The notes under the pieces: generated by a model | Seen by the model: the letters and a program-made list of their open reading frames with translations, nothing else | Told to the model about the DNA's origin: nothing | The model's database searches: none | Shown: positions 46,173 to 54,898 of the stretch, in pieces | Numbering within the stretch: position 1 is the stretch's first letter | Layout: the number at the start of each line of letters is the position of its first letter | From: Streptomyces sp. CB00316 | Lineage (GTDB): Bacteria > Actinomycetota > Actinomycetes > Streptomycetales > Streptomycetaceae | Direction of reading: 5' to 3' | Length of the DNA stretch: 64,000 nucleotides | NCBI RefSeq assembly: GCF_001905595.1 | Contig: NZ_LIXI01000008.1 | Location: 62,001 to 126,000, forward strand | Program-made: the position numbers and the translations under genes

Positions 46173-46186
46173 TAGAACGTGTTGCA
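46173..46186. promoter_or_regulatory. KstR-type operator before the acyl-CoA dehydrogenase
   Basis: TAGAACGTGTTGCA fits TNNAACNNGTTNNA exactly and shares nine of 14 bases with the fixed and flanking positions of the box at 13223. It lies between the dehydrogenase start (46120) and the stop of the methyltransferase gene. Confidence 0.7.
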
Positions 46187-46222
46187 AGAATCTGGAAGGG
46201 CCGGGAACCCTGATCTCCGCCG

Positions 46223-47377
46223 TCAGCGCTTCACCGCGCGCAGGACCACGAACTTCGGGTCGCCCGCCACCGTGGTGCAGTTGCCGAAGATCCGGCGCAG
46301 GTGGGTGTGGTACGAGAGGTGCCGGTTGCCCACCACCCAGAGTTCGCCGCCCTGCCGCAGCGCGGTGCGCGCGCTGACGAACATCGTGCGGGCGGTGGCG
46401 TCGGTCGTCGCCATGTGGGAGTGGAACGGCGGGTTGTTGAGCACCAGGTCGAGGCTGCCGGGGGTGAGGTCCGTGAGTCCGTCGCCCACCAGGAAGTCCG
46501 CCTTCGCACCCTCCGGCGCACCCAGGCGGAACGTCTCTTCGGCGGAGGCGACGGCCCCGTACGACTCGTCGACGAACGTGACGTGCGCATCGGGGTTGGC
46601 GAGCGCCGCCGAGAGACCGAGGACACCGTTGCCGCAGCCCAGGTCGGCGACCTCGACGGATCCGCCGCGGGTGGGCAGGTGCTTCAGGAAGAAGCGGGTG
46701 CCGACGTCCAGGCGCTCGGCGCAGAAGATCCCGGCGTGGTTGACGGCGGTACGGCCGGCGACCGGGCCCACGTCACCGGGCAGCTCGTAGCGGTAGGGCC
46801 ACGGGCTCGGCGTGCGCGTGAGCTCGAGGTCCGGGGTGCTGAAGATGAGCCGCGCCTTGCGCACCGCGAGGGAGGTGCGGGTCGGACCGACGATCCGCTC
46901 GAACAGCTTGAGGGTCGAGGTGTGGATCTCCTTGACCATGCCGGTGCCGATGACCACCGTGCCCGCGTGCAGGGCCGGGGCGATCCGGTGCAGCTGGTCC
47001 TCCAGGAACGCGAGGGACTTCGGCACCCGGACCAGCAGCACGTCGATCCGGTCAGGCGGGGTGTCGCGCGAGGAGAGCAGCGTCACGGCGGCCGGGTCCA
47101 GGCCGTTGCGGTCCAGGTTGGCCTGGGTGGCGCGCCGGGCCAGGTAGGAGTCGCTGATCTGGAAGGGCCGGTGGGCGGCCAGCGCGGTGGCCAGGGCACC
47201 CCACCGGTCCCCCACGACGGCGACCGCGCCCGTGAGGTCGACGGGGCCCGTCTCGGGATCCGTCAGCTGGCGGAGCAGGTATTCGTCGGCGGCGTCCCAT
47301 GCCCGGAAGGGATCGCTCGGGTGCTCGGGGAAGCGGGCAAGCTCGAAAGTGCCCTGTGAGGTCGTCAAACGGTTCAT
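46223..47377 (-). CDS. RlmG/RsmC-type rRNA guanine-N2 methyltransferase
   Basis: The 384-residue protein has two tandem Rossmann methyltransferase-like domains. The N-terminal one is degenerate (GAVAVVGDRWGALATALA). The C-terminal one is catalytic, with VEVADLGCGNGVLGLSAAL (SAM motif I) and LVLNNPPFHSHMATTD, where NPPF is the catalytic motif of N2-guanine methyltransferases. Length and architecture match RlmG, which modifies G1835 of 23S rRNA, and RsmC, which modifies 16S; which one cannot be settled here. Its role is cytoplasmic ribosome modification. The start ATG 47377 is the only good one. Confidence 0.88.
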   Translation of the reverse strand: MNRLTTSQGTFELARFPEHPSDPFRAWDAADEYLLRQLTDPETGPVDLTGAVAVVGDRWGALATALAAHRPFQISDSYLARRATQANLDRNGLDPAAVTLLSSRDTPPDRIDVLLVRVPKSLAFLEDQLHRIAPALHAGTVVIGTGMVKEIHTSTLKLFERIVGPTRTSLAVRKARLIFSTPDLELTRTPSPWPYRYELPGDVGPVAGRTAVNHAGIFCAERLDVGTRFFLKHLPTRGGSVEVADLGCGNGVLGLSAALANPDAHVTFVDESYGAVASAEETFRLGAPEGAKADFLVGDGLTDLTPGSLDLVLNNPPFHSHMATTDATARTMFVSARTALRQGGELWVVGNRHLSYHTHLRRIFGNCTTVAGDPKFVVLRAVKR

Positions 47378-47504
47378 ATGTCACTCAGGCTAACCGAGGA
47401 ACCGGGGGCGCCCCACACGCTCCCCGGCCCCTCGGTCGCATCGCCCCGGCTCCCGGCCCGCCGAGCGTCTGCCGCCGGGTCGCCGGGCGGGGCCGCGGGG
47501 TCCG

Positions 47505-47717
47505 TCAGGGCAGCTGCCTGTCGAGGGCGGAGCGCCCCTCGTCGGCCAGTTTGCGCCGAGCCCACTCCAGGGTCTCGGGGGTCAGGTCCCGCCCGGAGGC
47601 GAGCACCACGTCCTCCGCGCTCGGCCTGTCGCTCGCGCCCGTGTGCAGGAGCCGGTCGGGGGTCACGCCCGACGCCTCCGGCACGGCCGCGGATACGGAT
47701 TCGGGGTCTTCGCTCAT
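47505..47717 (-). CDS. Small conserved hypothetical protein, 70 aa
   Basis: The ATG at 47717 follows GAGGAGG. It is an acidic, soluble peptide: MSEDPESVSAAVPEASGVTP, then SAEDVVLASGRDLTPETLEW and ARRKLADEGRSALDRQLP. The C-terminal half is predicted to be helical. No function is known; it is a small orphan commonly seen in Streptomyces. Confidence 0.7.
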   Translation of the reverse strand: MSEDPESVSAAVPEASGVTPDRLLHTGASDRPSAEDVVLASGRDLTPETLEWARRKLADEGRSALDRQLP

Positions 47718-47881
47718 GCCGCCTCCTCCTCGTCCTTGCGGCAATTCTCGCGCCGCACGGGCCGGTCCGCATCCGAGGGCCCGGGAACCGGTGGGCCACC
47801 CGGGAGAGTGGACCGGTCATTGGGCCGTACGAGGAGTGGGCAGAACCGGAATGTCGGTTCCCACCTCTTGAGGCGGTGCCC

Positions 47882-47965
47882 ATGCTCCACGGCGTCGACG
47901 TCAGCACCTATCAGCCCTCCTACGACACGGACGGTCTCGATTCACTCGGTCCGCGCCCTGCGTGA
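47882..47965 (+). pseudogene. N-terminal remnant of a GH25 lysozyme gene
   Basis: The ATG at 47882 opens MLHGVDVSTYQPSYDTDGLD, the hallmark N-terminus of GH25 muramidases, including the catalytic DVS region. It then diverges into SLGPRPA and a stop. The remaining ~180 residues are absent. Confidence 0.75.
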
Positions 47966-47990
47966 CTGGGCCGCCGGGCAGCCACCTGCC

Positions 47991-48022
47991 GGGCCCCTGG
48001 AGCGTTCCCGCCCCAGGGGCCC
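47991..48022. terminator. 10-bp stem hairpin
   Basis: GGGCCCCTGG (47991-48000) pairs exactly with CCAGGGGCCC (48013-48022) around a 12-nt loop, between the GH25 remnant and the nuclease gene. An A/T-richer stretch at about 48026-48062 may hold the nuclease promoter. Confidence 0.55.
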
Positions 48023-48187
48023 GATCAAGGTCAATCTTGACCTGCACATGATAGATGCAGAGCGTTCACACGCGGGCCACGGCGCGTGTGGAAGGCTCCC
48101 GCCTACCACACACCGCACGGCCACCCCGACGAGCGCCCTCACCCAGGGCAGGCGTCGTGGTGCCCGCGTTTCGAGAGGACACCCCAC

Positions 48188-49009
48188 ATGTCCCGTCGTC
48201 ATCAGTTCTACGCGCGTCCGCTGCTGGCCACCGCGGCCGCCGTCGCCGTCCTCGCGGGCACCGCGGCGGCCGCACCCGCCGCCGACACCCCGCCGGACCG
48301 TCCCGCCACCCTCGCCGCGGCGCTCGACGACACGTACTACGAGGACGCCCTCGGCAAGACCGGCACCCAGCTCAAGGCCGCCCTGCACACGATCATCAGC
48401 GACCAGACCAAGCTCTCCTACAGCCAGGTGTGGGACGCGCTCAAGACCAGCGACGAGGACCCCGCCAACTCCTCCAACGTGATCCTCCTGTACACCGGGC
48501 GCTCCCAGTCCAAGAACGACAACGGCGGCAACGCCGACCAGTGGAACCGCGAGCACGTCTGGGCCAAGTCGCACGGCGACTTCGGTACGGCCACGGGCCC
48601 GGGCACCGACATCCACCATCTGCGCCCCGAGGACGTCTCGGTCAACTCCGCCCGCGGCAACAAGGACTTCGACGACGGCGGCAGCCAGCTGGGCGAGGCG
48701 CCCGGCAACTACACCGACGGCGACTCCTTCGAGCCGCGCGACGCGGTCAAGGGCGACGTCGCCCGCATGATTTTCTACATGGCGGTGCGGTACGAGGGCA
48801 ACGACTCCTTCGCCGACCTCGAACCCAACGACCAGGTGAACAACGGCTCCGCCCCGAAGATGGGCAAGCTGTCCGTGCTGAAGCGGTGGAGCCAGGAGGA
48901 CCCGCCGGACACCTTCGAGAAGCGCCGTAACGACGTGATATTCGAGCAGTTCCAGCACAACCGGAACCCGTTCATCGACCACCCCGAGTGGGTCGGGGCC
49001 ATCTGGTAG
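48188..49009 (+). CDS. Secreted endonuclease I family nuclease
   Basis: The 273-residue protein starts at ATG 48188 with a signal peptide (RPLLATAAAVAVLAGTAAAA). The mature part is an endonuclease I/His-Me finger nuclease: QVWDALKTSDED, WNREHVWAKSHGDF with the catalytic His, TDIHHLRPEDVSVNSARGNK with the metal-binding residues, and DAVKGDVARMIFYMAVRY. It should cut extracellular DNA or RNA for nutrient recovery or biofilm turnover. Length is normal. It ends 13 bp from the converging glutaminase gene. Confidence 0.92.
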   Translation: MSRRHQFYARPLLATAAAVAVLAGTAAAAPAADTPPDRPATLAAALDDTYYEDALGKTGTQLKAALHTIISDQTKLSYSQVWDALKTSDEDPANSSNVILLYTGRSQSKNDNGGNADQWNREHVWAKSHGDFGTATGPGTDIHHLRPEDVSVNSARGNKDFDDGGSQLGEAPGNYTDGDSFEPRDAVKGDVARMIFYMAVRYEGNDSFADLEPNDQVNNGSAPKMGKLSVLKRWSQEDPPDTFEKRRNDVIFEQFQHNRNPFIDHPEWVGAIW

Positions 49010-49022
49010 TCCCGGGCCCCTG

Positions 49023-50375
49023 TCAGCCCTCCCCGGCCAGGACCTTCGCGCAGCCCTCCACCGCGGCCTCGCGGGTGGCGTAGCGCGGCAGGTCCTGGCC
49101 GGTGCCCTCCCGTACGACGTCCGGCGGGCCGAGCAGGTCGCGCGGGTCGACGACCGCCGCGCGCCGGCCGTCGGTGGAGAGCCGGGCGAGACCGGTGTGC
49201 AGCATCGACAGGGCGACCGAGTCGATGGCGGTCACGTCGTGCAGGTCCAGGACGACCGAGCCGCCACGGTAGGGCCCCGACTCGTCCAGCGCGTACAGCA
49301 CGCGTTCGGCTGCCGTGAAGTCGATGGCCCCCTGTGCGACGACCACGCCTACCTTCTCGTGCAGGGCTCTCTCATGGTCGGCCGAAGGGGCTGAGGGCAG
49401 GTCGTCGGCGGTGGTGACGAGGCTGACCGTCGAACCGGGCAGCGCGGGGTTGAGCATCAGGTGGAGTCCGTAACGCTGCGAGAGCGCGCCGAGTGCGGCG
49501 TGGCCGCGTACCGACGTACCGGTGGTGTCCAGCGGCGGGCTGTAGGTGGCGACGCCGAAGCGGGCGGGGCCGACCGCGATGAGGCCGCCGGAGACCCCGC
49601 TCTTGGCGGGCAGCCCGATCCGCAGGAGCCACTCCCCCGAGCCGTCGTACATGCCGCAGGTGGCCATGACGGCGAGCACGCGCGCGGCGACCTCCGCGGA
49701 GACGACCTGGTCGCGGGTGACCGGGTTGACCCCGCCGTACGCGAGCGTCGCGGCCATCGTCGCGAGGTCGACGGCGGTGACGCGTACCGCGCACTGGCGG
49801 AAGTAGCGGTCCACCGCCAGGACCGGGTCGACGGGCAGGGTGCCGGTGGAGCGGATCAGGTACGCGAGCGCCCGGTTGCGGTCACCGGTCATGGACTCCG
49901 AGGCGAACACCTCCTCGTCCACGTCCAGTTCGCACCCGGCGAAGCGGCCGAGGAAGTGCAGGATGCGTTCGAAGGCGGGTTCGTCGGGGGTGTCGGGGAT
50001 CAGGGCGGTGGTGACGATGGCTCCGGCGTTGACCATCGCGTTGGCGGGCCGGCCGGTGCCCGGTTCGAGGCTGATGGCGTTGAACGCGTCGCCGCTCGGC
50101 TCGGCGCCCACCCACCGGCTCACCTCGTCGAGGCCGAGGAGGGAGAGCGCGAGGGCGTAGACGAACGGTTTGGAGACCGACTGGAGGGTGAAGGGGACCT
50201 CGGCCTCGCCCGCGCTGTAGCGGTGCCCGTCCATGCTGACCAGGGCCAGCCCGAAGGCGTCCGGGTCGGCGAGGCCCAGCTGCGGGATGTAGTCGGCCGG
50301 ACGGCCGCCGGGCAGGTCGCCGAATTCGGCGCGCATCCTCCCGAGCGAGTCGGTCACCGCGTCGGCGGCACTCAT
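49023..50375 (-). CDS. glsA: Glutaminase fused to a STAS domain
   Basis: The protein has 450 residues from ATG 50375. Residues 1-310 form a serine-dependent GlsA-type glutaminase (glutamine to glutamate plus ammonia) with FTLQSVSKPFVYALAL (SxxK), GRPANAMVNAGAIVTT, YFRQCAVRVTAVDLATMAAT and LPAKSGVSGGLIAVGP. Residues 345-450 are a STAS domain (GSVVLDLHDVTAIDSVALSM), as in anti-sigma antagonists, known in actinobacterial GlsA proteins and presumably a nucleotide or partner sensor. It lies 11 bp after the lipoprotein gene, so the two are probably co-transcribed. Confidence 0.93.
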   Translation of the reverse strand: MSAADAVTDSLGRMRAEFGDLPGGRPADYIPQLGLADPDAFGLALVSMDGHRYSAGEAEVPFTLQSVSKPFVYALALSLLGLDEVSRWVGAEPSGDAFNAISLEPGTGRPANAMVNAGAIVTTALIPDTPDEPAFERILHFLGRFAGCELDVDEEVFASESMTGDRNRALAYLIRSTGTLPVDPVLAVDRYFRQCAVRVTAVDLATMAATLAYGGVNPVTRDQVVSAEVAARVLAVMATCGMYDGSGEWLLRIGLPAKSGVSGGLIAVGPARFGVATYSPPLDTTGTSVRGHAALGALSQRYGLHLMLNPALPGSTVSLVTTADDLPSAPSADHERALHEKVGVVVAQGAIDFTAAERVLYALDESGPYRGGSVVLDLHDVTAIDSVALSMLHTGLARLSTDGRRAAVVDPRDLLGPPDVVREGTGQDLPRYATREAAVEGCAKVLAGEG

Positions 50376-50386
50376 CCGCTTCGCCC

Positions 50387-50977
50387 TCAGCCGCGCTCGA
50401 CCTGGGCGACCCGGGGGTAGGTCTTCACCCCGGCGGCCTTGCGGCTGTTGGCCCAGGCGTCGACCGTACGGCCCGGCGGGGCGTCCTCCGCCCCGGCGAC
50501 CACCGCGTCGAGGACCTTGTCCTCCGCCTCGACGAACTCCACCTTCACCGCGTGGAAGGCGGGAGCGCCCGTGGTGTCGGTGACCCGGACGCGGGCGCTG
50601 CGGACCTCCTCCGACGCGGTGACGGAAAGCCCGCTCACCGAGATGTCGGCGACCGCGTCGCCCCGGCACTCGACGCCTTCGAGCCGCTTGACGGCCTCCT
50701 GCCGGACGCGTTCGGTCTCGGTGGAGACGGAGGCGGCGAAGCTCTGCTGGGTGCGCGGGCTCTGCTCCTGGGACGGCGACCCCGTCGGCCGGGAGGACGA
50801 GGCCGGCGATCTCTCGTGCTCGGAACGGTCCGGCGTGAGCGTCCGCACGCTGCTGGGGGTGCCCTCGCTCGTGGTGTCGGAGTCGCAGGCCGCGGTGGTG
50901 GCGGCCAGGAGGGCGGAGGCCACGGCGGGGACCAGGACGCGGGCCGTGCGCGGGAAGCGATGCGCTTTCACGGACAT
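50387..50977 (-). CDS. Lipoprotein of unknown function
   Basis: The 196-residue protein starts at ATG 50977. Its signal peptide VLVPAVASALLAATTAAC ends in a lipobox-like Cys (residue about 31), giving a membrane-anchored exported protein. A Ser/Thr/Pro-rich stalk (about 33-80) precedes a beta/alpha domain with VECRGDAVADISVSGLSVTA, VRVTDTTGAPAFHAVKVEFV and VDAWANSRKAAGVKTYPRV. No family is recognised. It is the first gene of the pair with glsA. Confidence 0.7.
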   Translation of the reverse strand: MSVKAHRFPRTARVLVPAVASALLAATTAACDSDTTSEGTPSSVRTLTPDRSEHERSPASSSRPTGSPSQEQSPRTQQSFAASVSTETERVRQEAVKRLEGVECRGDAVADISVSGLSVTASEEVRSARVRVTDTTGAPAFHAVKVEFVEAEDKVLDAVVAGAEDAPPGRTVDAWANSRKAAGVKTYPRVAQVERG

Positions 50978-51047
50978 TCCGTCCAATCGAGAGGGAAGAA
51001 GAGCACGAGAAGAATGATCACCAACTCGCCCATATTAGAATCAAACG

Positions 51048-51082
51048 GTATGAATTGACTCGTCGAAGCATCCGCTTCATAC
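51048..51082. repeat. Inverted repeat GTATGAA/TTCATAC in a divergent promoter
   Basis: Seven-bp arms (51048-51054 and 51076-51082) with a 21-bp spacer lie in the A/T-rich stretch between the lipoprotein gene and the baeRF gene. It may be an operator or the edges of the two promoters. Confidence 0.35.
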
Positions 51083-51112
51083 GGGAGCGGGTTCGAGCCC
51101 TGGGAGGGAACG

Positions 51113-52228
51113 ATGGACACGGACGCCCTGACCGCCGGCCTGTTGCGGGAGCTGCGGGCGACCCGGCCCTATCCGGCCCTGTCCCTGACCATGCCGACCC
51201 ACCGCACGGCCCCGGACAACCACCAGGACCCGGTGCGGCTGCGCAACCTGGTGGCGGAGGCGGGCCGCCGCCTGGACTCCGATCCGCAGGTGAGCCGGGA
51301 GACGGCCGCCGCCATCAGGGCCGAGCTGGAGCGGGCGGTCGACGAGGTGGACCCGCGCCGGGCCCTGGACTCGCTGGTCGTCCTGGCCACGGCGGACGAG
51401 CACCAGATCTGGCAGCTGCCACGCACCGCACCCGAACGGGTGGTGCTCAGCGACACCTACCTCACCCGCAACCTCGTCGCCGCGAAGGCCCAGGCGCGTC
51501 CGTACTGGGTGCTCACCGTCGCCGCCGACCACGCCACCCTGTGGAACGGCACGGACGGCGGCGTCGAGGTGCGGAGGACGGACGGATTCCCGCTGACCGC
51601 GCCGAAGGAGCCGCCCAACCCGCAGCGCGAGGAGCGGATCGGGGACACCCCGAGCACGTTCACCTACGAGGACACGCGGAACTTCTTCCGTACCGTCGAC
51701 CAGAAACTGCGCGCCGTACTGGCCACCGACCCGCGTCCGCTGTACGTGATGGGGCTGCCGCCCGCCCTCTCCCTGCTGGACGAGACCGGCGAGAGCTCGA
51801 AGGCGGCCGTCGGACGCGTCGCCAGGGGCGCGCCCGCCGACCTTCCGCCCGCGGAGGTCCTCAAGGAGCTGCGGCCCGCCCTGGAGGAAGGGGCCCGGCA
51901 GACCACGGCCGACGTCGGCAGGCGCCTCGACAACGCCCGCAGCGGGCACGCGTTCGCCGGCGGGCTCGACGAGGTGTGGGCCGCCGTCCGGGAGGGCCGG
52001 GTGGGGCTGATCGCGGTGGAGGAGCACTTCCAGACCACCGTCCGCGTGACCGACGGACACCTGGAACCGGTCGCCGAGGGGACCACGCAGTCGGACGACC
52101 CGGAGGTCCGCGAGGACATCGTGGACGAGTTGATCGAGGCGGCGCTGGACGGCGGGGCCGACGTGGTGTTCGTCGAGGACGACTCGCTCGCCGAGCACGG
52201 GCGGATCGCGGCGGCGCTGCGGTTCTGA
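51113..52228 (+). CDS. baeRF-family (bacterial archaeo-eukaryotic release-factor-like) protein
   Basis: The 371-residue protein starts at ATG 51113 after GGGAGGGAACG. The head LRELRATRPYPALSLTMPTH, the middle VLSDTYLTRNLVAAKAQARP and the tail VDELIEAALDGGADVVFVED are those of the actinobacterial baeRF group, a stand-alone domain related to eRF1/pelota. A role in ribosome rescue or stress has been proposed from comparative genomics only. It is often mislabelled as a chemotaxis protein. It is cytoplasmic and divergent from the lipoprotein-glsA pair. Confidence 0.75.
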   Translation: MDTDALTAGLLRELRATRPYPALSLTMPTHRTAPDNHQDPVRLRNLVAEAGRRLDSDPQVSRETAAAIRAELERAVDEVDPRRALDSLVVLATADEHQIWQLPRTAPERVVLSDTYLTRNLVAAKAQARPYWVLTVAADHATLWNGTDGGVEVRRTDGFPLTAPKEPPNPQREERIGDTPSTFTYEDTRNFFRTVDQKLRAVLATDPRPLYVMGLPPALSLLDETGESSKAAVGRVARGAPADLPPAEVLKELRPALEEGARQTTADVGRRLDNARSGHAFAGGLDEVWAAVREGRVGLIAVEEHFQTTVRVTDGHLEPVAEGTTQSDDPEVREDIVDELIEAALDGGADVVFVEDDSLAEHGRIAAALRF

Positions 52229-52472
52229 CGAGGGCCGGCCCGAGCCACGCGTACGTACTACGGCCAGGCGGTCGAGAACATCCGGCGGCTTCACCCTGGA
52301 CGCCTGCGTCAGCTGGCTCCTCGGCAGCGGCCCCGGCAACGAGATGCACCGGATCTGGCTGGAGCTGGGCGCGTTGCAGGCGAACCCTCGATCACGGCGC
52401 AGCGCAGCTTCATGTGGGGCTCTCCGGCGGGACGGGGTCAGGCGGACGACGTCCATGATCGCCCCAACTGCC
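52229..52472. other. Gap with probable coding debris
   Basis: Plus-strand frames include FTLDACVSWLLGSGPGNEMH followed by RIWLELGALQ, and then, in another frame, PSITAQRSFMWGSP. These look like pieces of one decayed gene, but I cannot assign a family. No hairpin terminator is evident for either flanking gene. Confidence 0.3.
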
Positions 52473-54851
52473 TCAGCCGCCCCAGCTCCACTTCACCACC
52501 TCGGGCAGGTCGACGCCGTGCTCGCGGATCCAGGCGTGGTGGCGGGTGCGGACATCGGCCATCTTCTGGCGTACGGCGACGGCGCGGACGCCGAGCCCCG
52601 GCACCCGGTCGATGACGTCCATGACCAGCCGGTAGCGGTCCAGGTCGTTGCGGACCACCATGTCGAACGGCGTGGTCGTGGTGCCCTCCTCCTTGTAGCC
52701 GCGCACATGCAGGTCGGCGTGGCCGGCCCGGCGGTAGGCGAGCCGGTGGATCAGCCACGGATAGCCGTGGTAGGCGAAGATCACCGGCTTGTCGCGGGTG
52801 AACAGGGCGTCGTACTCGGCGTCCGTCATCCCGTGCGGGTGCTCCTCGTGCGGCTGCATGCGGGCGATGTCGACCACGTTGACCACCCGCACGGCCAGCT
52901 CCGGCAGATGGCGGCGGAGCAGGTCGGCGGCGGCCAGCACCTCCTGGGTGGGGACGTCCCCGGCGCAGCCGAGCACCACGTCCGGCTCGCGGCTGCCGTC
53001 CTCGGTCCCGGCCCACTCCCACACCCCGGCCCCGCGGGCGCAGTGGGCGCGGGCCTCCTCCATCGTGAGCCAGTCGAACGTCGGCTGCTTGCCCGCCACG
53101 ATCACGTTGACGTAGTCCCGGCTGCGCAGCGCGTGGTCGGCCACGGAGAGCAGGGTGTTGGCGTCCGGCGGCAGATAGACGCGTACGACCTCGGGGCTCT
53201 TGTTCAGGATGTGGTCGACGAACCCGGGGTCCTGGTGCGAGAAGCCGTTGTGGTCCTGGCGCCAGACATGCGAGGTGAGCAGGTAGTTGAAGGAGGCGAT
53301 GGGGCGCCGCCAGGGCAGTCGGCGCGAGGTGCGCAGCCACTTGATGTGCTGGTTGACCATCGAGTCGACGATGTGGGCGAACGCCTCGTAGCTGGAGAAG
53401 AGGCCGTGGCGTCCGGTGAGGAGATACCCCTCCAGCCAGCCCTGGCAGAGGTGTTCGGAGAGCACCTCCATCACCCGGCCGTCGCGGGCGAGGTGTTCGT
53501 CGGTGGGCAGGGTCTGCGCCTGCCAGGCCTTGCCGGTCGCCCGGTAGAGGTCCTGGAGCCGGTTGGAGGCGGTCTCGTCGGGGCCGACCACCCGGAAGTC
53601 CCGGCGCTCGGCCGTGGCGGCCATGATGTCCGCCAGGAGTCCGCCGAGCACCCGGGTCGGCGAGTGGGAGGTGGAGCCCGGCTTGTCGACGCGTACGGCG
53701 TGGTCCTCCAGGGCGGGGACCGGCAGGTCGCGCAGGAGCAGGCCGCCGTTGGCGTACGGGGTCGAGCCGAGCCGCGCCGTCCCCTCGGGGACACAGGCGA
53801 GAACCTGCTCGGTGGGGCGGCCGTCGGCGTCGAACAGCTCCTCGGGGCGGTAGGAGCGCAGCCAGGCCTCCAGCTGCCGCAGGTGCTCGGGGTTGTCCCG
53901 GACCCCGGAGAGGGGGACCTGGTGGGAGCGCCAGGTGTTCTCGACGGGCAGGCCGTCGACCTCCTTGGGGCCGGTCCAGCCCTTGGGGGTGCGCAGCACG
54001 ATCATGGGCCAGCGGGGACGCTCGGTGGCCCCTTCCTCGCGGGCCGCGCGCTGGTGGGCGGCGATCCGCTCCACGGCGGTGTCCATGACGGCGGCCATGG
54101 CCCGGTGGACGGTGGCCGGGTCGTCGCCGGTGACGTACAGCGGGTCGTGGCCGTAGCCGCGCAGGAGCTGGTCGAGTTCGTCCTCGGGCAGCCGCGCCAG
54201 GACGGTGGGGTTGGCGATCTTGTAGCCGTTGAGGTGGAGGACCGGCAGGACGGCCCCGTCGTGCACCGGGTCGAGGAACTTGTTCGCGTGCCAGGACGCG
54301 GCGAGCGGTCCGGTCTCCGCCTCGCCGTCGCCGATCACGCAGGTGACCAGCAGGTTCGGGTGGTCGAAGGCGGCCCCGTAGGCGTGGGTGAGGGCGTAGC
54401 CCAGTTCGCCGCCCTCGTGGATGGAGCCGGGCGTCTCCGGCGCGACATGGCTCGGCACTCCGCCGGGGAAGGAGAACTGCTTGAAGAGCACGCCCATGCC
54501 CTCGGTGTTGCGGGGCACGTCTGGATAGGTCTCGGTGTAGCTGCCCTCCAGCCAGGCGTTGGCGAGGACGGCCGGGCCACCGTGGCCGGGGCCCCAGACA
54601 CAGAGCGCCTCGATGCCCCGGTCCTTGACGACGCGGTTGAGGTGGGTGTGGACGAGGTTGAGCCCCGGCGAGGTGCCCCAGTGGCCGAGCAGCCGCGGCT
54701 TGATGTCCTCGGGGCTGAGGGGCCGGGTGAGGAGGGGGTTGGCCATCAGATAGATCTGCCCGACGGCGAGGTAGTTGGCGGCGCGCCAGTGCGCGTCGAG
54801 TGCGGCGAGTTCCTCGTCGGAGAGTGCGGGCGGGGTGTGGGTGTCGCTCAC
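52473..54851 (-). CDS. xfp: Xylulose-5-phosphate/fructose-6-phosphate phosphoketolase
   Basis: The protein has 792 residues from GTG 54851 after GAGGAG. This TPP-dependent enzyme splits xylulose-5-P or fructose-6-P with phosphate to acetyl-P and a triose/tetrose phosphate. Motifs: LLGHWGTSPGLNLVHTHLNR, WGPGHGGPAVLANAWLEG, the TPP motif IGDGEAETGPLAASWHANKF, DETASNRLQ, HGLFSSYEAFAHIVDSM and the C-terminal KEEGTTTTPFDMVVRNDLDR. Length is standard. It is 47 bp behind the aldehyde dehydrogenase gene; a co-transcribed unit redirecting sugar phosphates to acetyl units is plausible. Confidence 0.96.
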   Translation of the reverse strand: MSDTHTPPALSDEELAALDAHWRAANYLAVGQIYLMANPLLTRPLSPEDIKPRLLGHWGTSPGLNLVHTHLNRVVKDRGIEALCVWGPGHGGPAVLANAWLEGSYTETYPDVPRNTEGMGVLFKQFSFPGGVPSHVAPETPGSIHEGGELGYALTHAYGAAFDHPNLLVTCVIGDGEAETGPLAASWHANKFLDPVHDGAVLPVLHLNGYKIANPTVLARLPEDELDQLLRGYGHDPLYVTGDDPATVHRAMAAVMDTAVERIAAHQRAAREEGATERPRWPMIVLRTPKGWTGPKEVDGLPVENTWRSHQVPLSGVRDNPEHLRQLEAWLRSYRPEELFDADGRPTEQVLACVPEGTARLGSTPYANGGLLLRDLPVPALEDHAVRVDKPGSTSHSPTRVLGGLLADIMAATAERRDFRVVGPDETASNRLQDLYRATGKAWQAQTLPTDEHLARDGRVMEVLSEHLCQGWLEGYLLTGRHGLFSSYEAFAHIVDSMVNQHIKWLRTSRRLPWRRPIASFNYLLTSHVWRQDHNGFSHQDPGFVDHILNKSPEVVRVYLPPDANTLLSVADHALRSRDYVNVIVAGKQPTFDWLTMEEARAHCARGAGVWEWAGTEDGSREPDVVLGCAGDVPTQEVLAAADLLRRHLPELAVRVVNVVDIARMQPHEEHPHGMTDAEYDALFTRDKPVIFAYHGYPWLIHRLAYRRAGHADLHVRGYKEEGTTTTPFDMVVRNDLDRYRLVMDVIDRVPGLGVRAVAVRQKMADVRTRHHAWIREHGVDLPEVVKWSWGG

Positions 54852-54898
54852 GGAGCGGGTCTCCTCGTGGGATGACGGCGGAAAAGGGAGGGGCTGCG

